Source of the DNA: Codonopsis lanceolata
Lineage: Eukaryota > Streptophyta > Magnoliopsida > Asterales > Campanulaceae
Assembly (NCBI GenBank): GCA_013146195.2
Contig: CM028378.1
Span: forward strand, 14,429,828-14,493,827
Length of the DNA stretch: 64,000 nt
Reading direction: 5' to 3'
The notes under the pieces are model-generated. The model was not told the DNA's origin. It searched no databases and worked only from the letters and a program-made list of their open reading frames with translations. Shown here piece by piece: positions 24,340-34,878 of this stretch; the stretch's first letter is position 1, and each line of letters starts with the position of its first letter. A program made the position numbers and the translations under genes.

Positions 24340-27300
24340 TACATTTTAAGGTGATCTGAGTGCCACTGATTTTTTAGTGGAGTTCTTCTGGTCTGGATAG
24401 CTTGTAAGTTCATGCTCGCACTAGGCCTGTGACTTGGAATGACCCTTCCCAATTTGGCGAGAGTTTATTTCTGCCTATTCCGTTTCTAGTGGCCTCGATC
24501 TTTCGTAGCACCAGATCTCCCGACATAAACGATCGGGGGGTTCATTCGTTTGTTATGATGTGCCTTGGCAAGCTTCTTGTAGTTAATTGCTTTCAACCTT
24601 GTCTCCAGTCTTTTTTCTTCCAAATGATCCAAGTCAATCTCCCTGGTTTTTAGGTTTTTTTCTTGCTCACAGTAGATCACCCTTGCCGTGGGTAAGGCCA
24701 TTTTGACTGGAGCCATGGCCTCAGTGTCATAGGTTAAAGAGAACAGAGTTTCGCCGATAGAGCTTCACGTCGAGGTCCTTATTGCCCATAAAACAATTGG
24801 AAGCTCCTCGAGCCATGCCCCTTTCTTTTCATCTAATTTTCTTTTCAAAGCATGAAGAATTTGTTTGTTTCCTGCCTCGTCCTAGTCGTTTCCCTACGGG
24901 TGTGCCACTGATGACTTCCTATGTCTGACCCCCCCCTTTCTTCACACTTTGCCGTGAACTTTTTTGAGAACTGAATTCCATGGTTAATGAGCCCAAGATT
25001 CCATGAATTTTCCCGAAAATTTTCTACTTTGTGCTATTTTTGAGTTAATTATGCTTTGAAAATATTATTATTTGTGTATTTGTGCTTAATGTAGGTTTCC
25101 GTGCATAATCAAGAATTTATATGATGTTTAGCACAAAGTTCGAGACAATTCCGGGCCTTAAAGTTAAGCATTAAATCATTCGGTCAACGTCCGTTAAGAC
25201 CGTTAGAAGTTCCAAGGCAAAGGAGGGCTAACAGAGGCTAACGGAGGCTAACAGCACTAACAAAGGACTCAAAAGATAGAGTTAGGAAGGGATGGAATGC
25301 GGCGCCAACCCCAGGAAGCCCAGGGGTATCGGAGTAAACTTCAAGGGGAGGCCGGCGCATTTCCAGATTCTCCTCCATGCGTTGTCGGCCCATCCATGGT
25401 GCCACGTGTCGCCTATATCCTTAACAGCTCTGACCCGCGTCCCCCTTCTTGGATCAAGCCAATCCGGCCCATCACCAACCCACATACCTACCTTCTCACC
25501 CATTTCCCCTCATGCCACCAACTTGTTTCCCACCTGGTTGACCCGCAAACCTTTTTTCCTGGGCTGCCCTGCCCTTGCCGCGACCCAGCCCCTCTTTTTC
25601 TCCCTTTTTTACCCCCAATCTTCCATTGTGCTGCCTAAAATACCCATGGCAACCCTCCACTCCTTTGCTGCCTTCCCATTTAAGCTTCCAACAGCCTTCT
25701 TTAAAAAAAAAAAGTCCCCATTGCGGGACATTGTTCCCAAAATGGGGCACCAACCCCATTTTACCAAAAAATTCTTCCTTTCCTCCATTGATTAATCACC
25801 ACTGAAGGTTTGAAGTTTCAAATCAAGGTTCAAAGAAGCATCTACAAAAGATTTCAACCCCGAATTCACAATTCTTCGGTTTAATTCTTTCAACTTATAT
25901 TTTGACATATTTGTTATGATGTATAGAGTTAATTAATTTTGTAAATGTTGAATTGGTTTGTGCTTAAATTATCTATAAAATGCAATTATTTTTCTATATC
26001 CAATTTAGTGTTTTAATTTAATCTATCTCTTTATTTAGTACACATTCATGTTAGGTTATTATTTTGTGAACTTGCTTTTAATTATTTGACCAATAATTAA
26101 ATGATTTTATAAATATTTAGGATCCGCGATGGCTATCTTTATATTTCTGACCAATCAATTTAATAGTTGGTGTTTAGTGACACACACCAATATCTATTGT
26201 GAGACTAGTTTTGACACGCAACCGAACCACCTTAGCCATTCGTGAGGTCGGGAAGGTTAGGGTTGACTATAAGATACGAGAACATGTAGTTAACCAATTT
26301 TAGTTGTCTCGTCTACCAACATGACTTGTAGAAAAATATAGAGAATTTATTACTCATGTGCTTGGTTATTATTGCATGTTCTTTATGCTTTTGATTGCGT
26401 AGCAAACCATTAGATGAACCCTAGAATGATAGGATACGAAGCGAAAGCTCTTCCTGTTATTCCAAAAATCACAATAGTAGTTTGCGTGGCGTGAGACCGA
26501 AAGGAGATCGTGCGTAGATAGTCATTGGATGTTTGTTTTAACATGCGGTTATTTTCTCCCCTATGTTATGTGTTGCGATGATATGAGCACGTAGCAAGGT
26601 TGAGTGATAGCTAGATTTGCTATACGTAGCGAAAGCCCGTAGTGAATAAAATGGTGCGTCCGACTACCAAGACTTGAGTTAAAGAAAAGCAGAAAGATGA
26701 TTAAATTAAACACTAGCTAGACTAGAAATAATGCACTCCTATCTTTTTATCTTGATTTGTTGCTACCAAACTACCTCCGCAGTAGTATAGATTTAATTGT
26801 TTTCTTAGATTTTTTTTTATTTTTAGATTTTAATTTATTTTCTTTTCGCTCAAATATAATTAGTTAGCCTAATTTTGGTACTTAGTCGGAGTGAAAATTA
26901 CGTACATTCAATGTGGGATCGATAACTCGTACTTAGATACATTTTATTACTTGATACGACCGGGTATTCTTGCCCGAGTTGCGTTTTTGCGCGCATCAAT
27001 AGTCCGAGGCGATTGCCATTGGTAACCTAAATCTACACCATATAATATTTCGGACGAAATCAATGGCCTTTTGTTCGGTGATATTTGCGAGAGGCTGGTC
27101 CTCGACCCACTTGGTGAAATAATCTACTGCCACTATCACAAATTTGTTTTTTCCTTTTGCCAAAGGGAAAGGGCCGATTAGGTCGATTCCCTACATGTCA
27201 AATGGCCAAGCCACCACAACTGGTATTTGTGGTACCGATTGTAGTCTCGGAATGTCTGCAAACCTCTGGCAATGATCACACCTTCGCGCATAAGCATCGG

Positions 27301-30150
27301 CGTCTTTTCTCATGGTCAGCCAATAGTATCCGTGAAAAATAACTTTATCCGTCAAAGTTCGACCTCTTTGGTGACTTCTGCATACCCCTCTGTGTACCTC
27401 AGCAAGAAAGCCTTCCACTATTTCTGGGCAAACACATCGTATAAGTGGTCTTGAAAAGGATCTTTTGTACAACAATCCTCTGATTACCATGTATCTGGCT
27501 GACCTTCTTGCCATTGCCCATGTTTTTTCTTTGTCATCTGGTAGCACCCCTTGCTCAATATATCCTTTTATGTCATCGATACAACATTTTGTAACAGGCT
27601 CGGCCATCATTATTTTTGCTTTATCAATGGCCGGGGTATCAATGATTTCGATCACCGGGCTCGGCCGTGGCTAACTTGGAGAGGTAATCTACCCTCGCAT
27701 TATTGGCTCTACCCATTAGCTGTAGTTCCCAGTATTCAAAGTGGTTGAGAATACACAGAGCAAGCTCTTTGTATTTGGTCATGATATGGGGCTATTGACC
27801 CCGTACTCCCCCAAAATTTGTTTCACGACAAGTTGTGAGTCGCTGAAGATTAGGATTTCTCTTGCTCCCATTTCGTAAGCTAGCTTGCCATCTGCTATTA
27901 GGGCTTTGTATTCTGCCACGTTATTTGTCGCCGAGAAATTGAGCTTAAGTGTTTTACTTATTTCTTCATTGCCTGGGGTTGTCAACAGAATGCCTGCTTC
28001 ATTTCCATTGCTGCTTGAAAAACCATCTACGAAAAACGTCCAAGGCCAAGCAGGTCGAGATTTTCGAGCGAGCTTTTGTTTGGACTCTTATTCATTTAGG
28101 GTGTCGTGGCTAGACGAACCGCATTTTGCTTTCTTTGAGCTGAATGATGTCTCGGCAATGAAATCTGCAATCACTTGTGCTTTAAGGGCCTTCCTCGGGA
28201 TGTAGGTGATTGCATACTCGGTTAGCTCGACATCCCATCTTAACATTCTCCCTGCCACGTCGGGTTTATGAAGGATTCTCCGTAGGGGAAGATCTGTATA
28301 CACTCCATTTTCATAAGCTTTGAAATAAGGCTTTAGTTTCCTTGCTATCAAGACTAACGCTAGTATGACCTTTTCCACGTCCAAGTATCATGTCTCGCCA
28401 TCAGTGAGTGCATGAGAAATATAATAGATGGGCCTCTGCTGAGTGCCATCTTCTCTTAGCAACACCGAGACTATAGCTGTGTCTGATGCCGAGAGATAGA
28501 CATACAACATTTCGCCTGGGATAGGACTACTCAGCGGCGGTGGTCTGCCAAGGTATTGTCTTAGTTCGACAAAGGCGAGGTCACATTTTTCGCTCCAGAT
28601 AAATTTCTTGGATCCTTTCACAATTTGAAGAAAGGCAAGCTTTTCTATACCGACTTGGAAATAAATCTTCCTAAATCAACAATCCTTCCATTCAACTTTT
28701 GGAACTGCTTGATGCAAGTCGGTGTTTCCATTTTGGCAAGAACATTGATCTTCTCGAGGTTAGCATCAATTCCTCTTTCATTCACCATGTATCCTAGAAA
28801 TTTCCCCGCGGTCACACCAAATACACATTTGGCTGGGTTCAGTTTCATTTTGTTTTTTCTGAGGTTGTCGAAACTTTCTGCCGAATCTTTGACATGATCG
28901 GATTCCCTGGTCTTGATTACTATATCGTCAATGTACGCCTCGGTATTTCTTCTGAGCCGGCTCCCAAATACTTTGTTTACCATTCACTGGTATGTGGCTG
29001 CGGCGTTCTTCAGGACAAATGGCATCATGTTGTAACAATAGAGTGCCCTTGCGGCTCTAAAAGCGATGTTTCACTGGTCATCTTTCCACATCCTGATTTT
29101 GTGATATCTTGAGTAGGCATCGACGAAGCTCAGGATTTTGTACCCTGCGATAGAATCTACGAGCTGATCTATCCTCGGCAGAGGGTACCAGTCCTTCGGG
29201 CATGCTTGGTGCAGGTCGGTGAAGTCAACGTACATTCTCCACTTTTCGTTCGGCTTTTTCACCATTACCATGTTTGCAATCCAAGTGAGGATAGTGCATT
29301 TCCTTAATAATTTTGGACCCCAACAGTTTTGACACCTCCTCCTTAATAGCCTTTTGCTTTTGCGGGGAAAAATATCTCGGCCTTTGTTGTATGGGTGTAT
29401 GATTGGGATCGGCGCTTAATTTGTGCACCGCTACTTCCTCGCTGATCCCTTCCATGTCTTCGGCTCTCCAAGCGAATAAGTTTGTATTGTCCCTTAGGAT
29501 TTGCACAATGGCTGCTAGGTCCTTCTTCAGTATTTCTATCCCAACTTTGATCTTTTGCTCAGGGTAGTCGTAGTTGATTACTACTTCTTCCATATCTTAT
29601 AAGGGTTGTAAGATTGGGTGGTCTCTGGTATCAAGGTTGTCCACCTCTACTTCCTCCTGCTTCGGACTGTCGAGCTTCATAGCCTCGACAGCGTCTGTTG
29701 ATTGCTATTTGGATGAGGCCCCTTCGTCGAGCCCCCTTGCTCGTTTTGGGTTCTTCTTCTCTTCTGACATTTCCTCTACGACCTCGGGCTCTTTATGCCT
29801 TTTCTCGCTCTTCCTCTTCTCACTAATGATGTATTCCAGAGTTGTTCTTGCGTCCTTTTTTAGGATCTCTACCTCGTTCGGGACGGGTAGCATACTTGAC
29901 CCTCTGATGTGTTACCGAAGCAACCATTTGGAATTTTGGTTGAGTAGGCGTGTCAAGAATGGTTTTGTACGGGGATGGAGGATCGAGAACCATAAAAGTG
30001 ATATCATCACTTTTAGCGGTGGCTCCTTCACCGAGGTCAATTCTCAGTATAACGATTCCTTTGGTTGTTGCTTTATATCCCGTGAATCCTTCCAGCTAGA
30101 TTTGGGTTGGGGTCAAGTTGGAATCACCGAACCCTAGTGCTAGAAAACAT
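24340..30150 (-). pseudogene. Tat-lineage pol relic (RT, two RNase H domains, integrase), split by a solo LTR
   Basis: Minus strand, high to low coordinate. RT start at 29593-29225 (PRYFSPQKQKAIKEEVSKLL); RT core at 29271-29071 (KWRMYVDFTDLHQACPKD); catalytic AYIDDIVIKT near 28935; first RNase H at about 28621-28088 (PIYYISHAL, ARKLKPYF). The second, archaeal-type RNase H is at 27985-27779 (ATNNVAEYKALIADG, FSDSQLVVKQI). The integrase HHCC zinc region is at about 27400-27250 (CDHCQRFAD), the catalytic core start at about 27190-27000 (GIDLIGPFPLAKGKNKF, DYFTKWVE). After the solo LTR the core resumes (HGIQFSKKF), followed by the C-terminal domain to about 24345 (GDLVLRKIEATRN, NWEGSFQVTGLV). 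At least five frameshifts or stops separate the pieces. A protease region probably lies at 29600-30150 but is not clear. Confidence 0.88.
24988..26998 (+). mobile_element. Unrelated gypsy solo LTR (about 2.0 kb) inside the Tat integrase
   Basis: Starts near TGAGCCCAAGATTCC and ends TTTTTGCGCGCATCA. It separates the integrase core between IASD and HGIQFSKK of the host element. No coding domains. The 3' end style (GGGTATTCTTGCCCGAGTTGC near 26960) resembles Athila/Tat-type LTRs. Flanking pentamers (GTTAA and ATAGT) do not match, so the exact left boundary may be off by a few bases or the duplication has decayed. Confidence 0.65.
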
Positions 30151-30379
30151 TTATAGTATAGCACATCTTTGGCTGCTCATGTGTCCACCAACACTCTTTT
30201 GGACGTAGCTATCATGGATTCCGACTTGTAATGTTAGCGATTGATGTCGAGTTATTACATTGGTTGCTAGCTCGGCTTCCCGGAACATGATCTTGCGTTC
30301 AACCATCGTGTCTAATAGAGAATCAACTGAATGAGTCAGGTTGTTGATGGTATTTTTCAATTTCGAGATACTAGGGACC

Positions 30380-32035
30380 TCTTGTTGAATGGTGTTGATT
30401 GCGGGCCTGCCGTTCTGGCGGTTGTCGCCTCCAGGAGCCTTGGGTCCTAGAGCGGGATTGTTTGGTTCCCTTCTTTTAAACCTTAAGTCCCCTTCGTTGA
30501 TTATTTGTTGTATGGCTCGTTTTAACTGGATGTATTCTTCTGTTAGGTGTCCTACTTCATCGTGGAAGCTGGAAGACGTATCGCTTCCTTTGGTCTCTAT
30601 TCTCGATAGGCGACCTCAGTGGCCAAGGTGGAGTGATCTTATCTTCCGAGAGAAGCACGTTCATTATGTGTTCTCTCGAAGCATTCAGAGGGGTGAATTC
30701 TTCCAATTCAATATCCCGTCTAGGGCCTCTACTCCCCCCGACGAACCTACTTCCTTGGTCCGTTCTTCGCATCTCCTCCCGATTAGATCTCGCCGGTCGA
30801 GATCTTTCTCTATCTTGGCCTCGGCGGCCCTTGTTTTTTTACCAATGGCTGCTCGTCTGTGCTAGTTAATCCTGAAGAAGCTTTGGCCGAGTACTGCGTC
30901 ATGGCTGTCTTGAGCTCCTCGCCGTCCAATAGCGTCATTCTTTGTGTATCCAGAAACATTTTACCAATCGTCTTTCGCGGTCTCATCAAGAGTTCAGATC
31001 TACAATTTCCCCTTTGGAGGCCTGTCCCGAAGCACATTTTGACCGACGCGTTTGGAATATATGGGATCTGAGCCAGGATCTCCTTGAACCTTGCCATGTT
31101 GGATAGAACTGACTCTTCAGATTCTTGTTTTACGCTGCACATGTCAGTTTCACCTTTGGGCAGGGTGTCGACCGATGCAAACTTTAACAGGAAGGTTGTC
31201 CTAAAGTCTTCCCAGCAGGTAACGGAATCATGTGGGAGTCCATTGTACCATTTGATGGACTTGCTTTTTTCAATGTTTCGGTGAAGACGAGGCACCATAT
31301 GTCGTCTAGCTTGGTCGCAATCATCATTTTCAGCTCAAAGCCCGACATATGGTCGATAGTTATGGTAGTTCTGTCATAATCATCAAAGCTAGGAATTTTT
31401 ATTTTGGCCGGCACGATCACCTCCCTAATGCGCTTGGTGAAAGGTCCCCCGATCTTTGTCGTGCTTATGATCATTCACTACTCTGTCTCGCGTCTATCTT
31501 CTCCATCCATGCCCTTATCTCGGTGTCCGTTACTGGCTTGTGGTTGGGTGTCGAGCCTACGACCGGGGACGGCATGACAATTACTTGGGCCGAGATGAGG
31601 GCTTCTTCGCAACCAGGTAGTTTGGTTAGTTGGGCCGCCAGAGTGGCTCCTATTGGTGGATGCCTGAGGGAGCAATTCGCCTTGCTCGTTGTGAGCTTGT
31701 TGATCCTCTATTTCAAGGGGAAACTGTAACCGCACATACACATTTAACTTTGTTCCATGGACCACAACCCTCCTACCAAGTCTCACCTTTAGGTTGGTGG
31801 CAAATTTGGCGGCTGGTTCGGGTTGTCTTGTCGACCTTATCATCTGCCAGATTGTGTTCGAGCAAGCTGGAGGCGAGCTATGCACATTGACTACAGGAGT
31901 AGGCTCCATGCTTTTCACTACCTGTTGCAGCTCGTGCATTTTAGCCTCCGCTTGTTGGGTCTGGACGAGAAGAGCACGTTGATGCTCATTATAGGTGTAC
32001 TCTTTTTCCATTTGCTCATGTGTCATGGGGGACTT
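30380..32035 (-). pseudogene. Tat-lineage gag relic
   Basis: Minus strand. The N-terminal segment at 32026-31478 starts MTHEQMEKEYTYNEHQR and is rich in glutamine and glutamate. The segment at 31474-31184 (PFTKRIREVIVPAKIKIPSF, then YDRTTITIDHMSGFE) and that at 31298-30810 (WYNGLPHDSVTCWEDFRTTF, then PKGETDMCSVKQ) form the retrotransposon gag capsid domain. Frame changes near 31476 and 31290 break it. Downstream, to about 30380, the frames are short and the nucleocapsid part is not resolved. Confidence 0.82.
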
Positions 32036-32384
32036 TAGTTTTTTGGTGGGTTACTAACCCCCCTCCTCGGCTTCTGACGAGTTGACATTAGTGAAATGAA
32101 TGTCATCCCTGTTATGTTCCCTGGGTACTTTGCTCTTGCCCTGGGATAGCCGTTTGGCCAGCGCATGTCTCCTCTGAGCCCTTGCCAACAGTTCGTGTAC
32201 CGAGGTGACAGAGTCCTGTCTCACTGGGGAGACAGCCCCTGTGCCACCCTTTCCCTCGTCCTATCCGAAAGGCTTGTTTTCAGGTATGGCCGATGCAACT
32301 GGAGTTATATTGGAGGTTTGTCTCTTAGATTTCACCATTTTTTTTCGTTGTAACGGAAGGAGTATAACTAAGAAAATAGACGTT

Positions 32385-32404
32385 TCGCGACAATGGAACC
32401 AAAC
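32385..32404 (-). promoter_or_regulatory. Degenerate primer-binding site of the Tat element
   Basis: Directly inside the 5' LTR, the minus strand reads GTTTGGTTCCATTGTCGCGA. This resembles the TTTGGCGCCGTTGTCGGGGA pattern of Tat/Athila elements with a few changes. The assignment is inferred from position and resemblance. Confidence 0.55.
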
Positions 32405-33116
32405 TAATCATGTTAGATTTGTGGTGACCTTGCCTTTTGTTCATGTAGTCAACGATGCTGGTGAGCTGGAAGGTGACGTGAATACAAATGAACTTCATCC
32501 TGCAAACATGAACAGCGCCATTAAGGAGCGGGGGTGGCTCGACTCAAACCCTCCGACGTAAGGATGAGACTACGGGTGATATAAATTGAAGTAAATGCAG
32601 TGTATTAAGGAGCACTTTTATGGCCTTTTCACCGGAATTAATGTTGTATGTTCTTTGTGGATATCTGTTTTAGCTTTAGAAATAACTGTAGGGAATGTCT
32701 CATATTTATACCGGAATGGACTGTGAGGTGGTGTTTTTCTATTCGTGAGCATGTTTTGGCTTCTTATCAATGCTCTGATGCCTCATCAGATAGAAGGAGT
32801 GATTGGACTGTACGTCTGTCAGGGGAGTGGTTGGTTGTGTGTGTCAATATTTCTGGCACATGGCAGGATTCTTGCCAAAACTGTCGTACCCTGATTGTAT
32901 CGTCTCCTTCATGATCAACTGTCGCCAAGGTCGAGCTGGCCCTGCTATTGCCGAGATCGAGCTATACTAGCCTTGTGTACCAATCTATCTTTTGAACAAC
33001 CATTTGCTGGGCTGAGGTGAACCCTCCTCGGCCTATCCGAATCTCCTATCACCCGACTCACTAACGGTGAGACCCAAATGGTCCCCTCCGAGGTTAGCTT
33101 ATGCCGAGATCCTTCA
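32405..33116 (-). repeat. 5' LTR of the Tat element (712 bp)
   Basis: Direct repeat of 20419-21126. It holds the same U5-like block (CCCTCCGACGTAAGGATGAG near 32549) and the same end GAGATCCTTCA, followed by CTTAC at 33117-33121. Confidence 0.92.
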
Positions 33117-33121
33117 CTTAC

Positions 33122-34878
33122 CAACCAAAACTCCAATGATTTCTTGTAGCCTTTAAGATCAAGAAGAAATTGATTTCATTATATTTTAAATTAATCCACA
33201 TCATCTCTCTTTCTTTATTTTCTTTTCTCCATTATTTGTAATGCAAACTGCAATCAATACTTTAAGAAGAACTTGAAAACTAATTTTAAACAGCGCTATC
33301 CTTAAGAAAGGAAAGTAAAACAAAAAAAAACATATATATTTAGTCGAACATTGGGGTATTACTTTCTCTTTCCCTATTCAACACATAAATAAAATATAAG
33401 TTAGAAAACTTATTTGAGATAAATTATATTTAACAATTAATAAGATCAACGTAATACTAATTTCAAACAATTGAAACTTCATACAAATATCAAATGAATA
33501 CATTTAGTAGTAAATACTAATTTCAAATGAATAATGAAACATCAAATAACAAGTTTTAAACTTTTGGTGAAAAATAAATAAATAAACTTCTTCACAAAAA
33601 CCAATTTTCAATTATATTTAGATAAAAAAAAATGAGAGAGGGGTTTGGGGTTTGGGGTTTGGGATAAGTGTGTGTAAAACAGAGAAGAGGGAGTTTATTT
33701 GTTTAAATTTGTGAAAGGTAGAATGGGTATTTTATTTAAAAATGAGCGATATTTAGTAAGTGTGTGACCATTGTCCATTCACACCCCCAAATAGTTGGTC
33801 TGAAATTCCATGGAATGAAAAGACCAAATAACCATCTTTTGTCGCTCCTTCCCTTTTGTATTGCAGCCCTCTTCTTTCTCTCCTTCTCTCCTTCTCTCCT
33901 TCCCTCTACTCTTCTTTCTCTCCTTCTCTCCTTCCCTCTACTCTACTCTCACATCACCAGTCCCCACCCTGATGTCTCACTAAGAACTTCAAAATTGAAA
34001 TAAAATTCTTAGCATCGTGTTCGACCGACCATGGTCATACATTGCAATGATGTTCCGTGAGTGTTTACAGAACATCACAAATGTGTTCGGCCAACCAGGG
34101 CCAAACACTGCAACAATGTTCCTCGCACCATAACCGAACATTTTTGTGATGTTCTTTGAATTGGTTTGGCTTAAAGCGAGGGAAGTGGGGATTGGGGATG
34201 TAAGTTACGTATGTAAAAGGGTAGAATAAGAAGTGTAAGGGGGTGTATTAAGTATTTGTGTATATTTAAAATGGAGGAGTGTGTGCAAAGAAGGTTTTAG
34301 TTTGTTTTCCCGCTCGGCGAGCCGCCACTAGCAAAAGCTTGTGATAACTGAATCTCTTGGTACAATGGTTTTATCAAATCAAATACAATCCATTAAAAAT
34401 CAATAAAATAATCTATTAGATACATATTTGATTCAAAACCAAAAAACCTTCCTAATGATGGTACAAAATCCAAAACACTTACATATCCCATCATCTTTAT
34501 TTCCATTAATAATGATTAGAAACTTGAAAAAATCATAGAAATTTTTTATGATATCCAAATGAAACAAACCAAGTCTCTATTTATAAATAAAAATGTGTGC
34601 TTTAATTCAAGAAAAAAATAATTAAAAAATAATTTTTTTTTGGCAATGGAAGAAAATAAAATGTTATCCACTCAAATGATGACACTTGGAAAGGGGCCTA
34701 GGATTAGGGGACTTTGGGGTTCGAAAAATGATTTTTTTTTTTTTGTTGTTAAAATCATTGGTTGATTTGTGGATGAATTTTTTAAATTCTCCGTACGGAA
34801 AGATTTGAGTTAGATTTAAGAAAAAAGAAATTCATTGTGCATGCTCTTAGCCCCGCGCCTTCTCTATCAAATTATGAA
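33122..34878. other. Intergenic region and 5' flank of the PPR gene
   Basis: No gene seen. Simple repeats: (GGGTTTGG)n at about 33639-33662 and a duplicated CT-rich block TTTCTCTCCTTCTCTCCTTC at about 33873-33945. A 21-bp inverted repeat, GAACATCACAAATGTGTTCGG at about 34070 with its partner near 34137, could form a hairpin. Confidence 0.5.

Larger units (their letters stand above)
20414..33121 (-). mobile_element. Ty3/gypsy Tat-lineage retrotransposon, full length but degenerate (20419-33116)
   Basis: A 12.7-kb element on the minus strand. LTRs at 20419-21126 and 32405-33116 are direct repeats of 708 and 712 bp, with CTTAC duplicated at 20414-20418 and 33117-33121. On the minus strand each LTR begins TGAAGGATC and ends TGATTA. 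Order on the minus strand: 5' LTR (32405-33116), degenerate primer-binding site, gag, pol with reverse transcriptase and two RNase H domains, integrase, tandem repeats, antisense ORF, polypurine tract, 3' LTR. The second, archaeal-type RNase H and the antisense ORF place it in the Tat lineage. Frameshifts throughout and a solo LTR in the integrase make it non-autonomous. The visible differences between its LTRs indicate an old insertion. Confidence 0.92.

Noticed and set aside
25292..25805. Overlapping 60-170 codon frames on both strands
   Set aside because: They lie in a GC-rich part of the solo LTR, with no known domain; several frames are open at once, as expected by composition.
29574..30137. 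187-codon plus-strand frame
   Set aside because: Antisense to the gag-pol junction of the Tat element; serine-rich shadow without similarity.
33639..33662. GGGTTTGG repeats as interstitial telomere DNA
   Set aside because: The unit is not the plant TTTAGGG telomere repeat and there are only about three copies.
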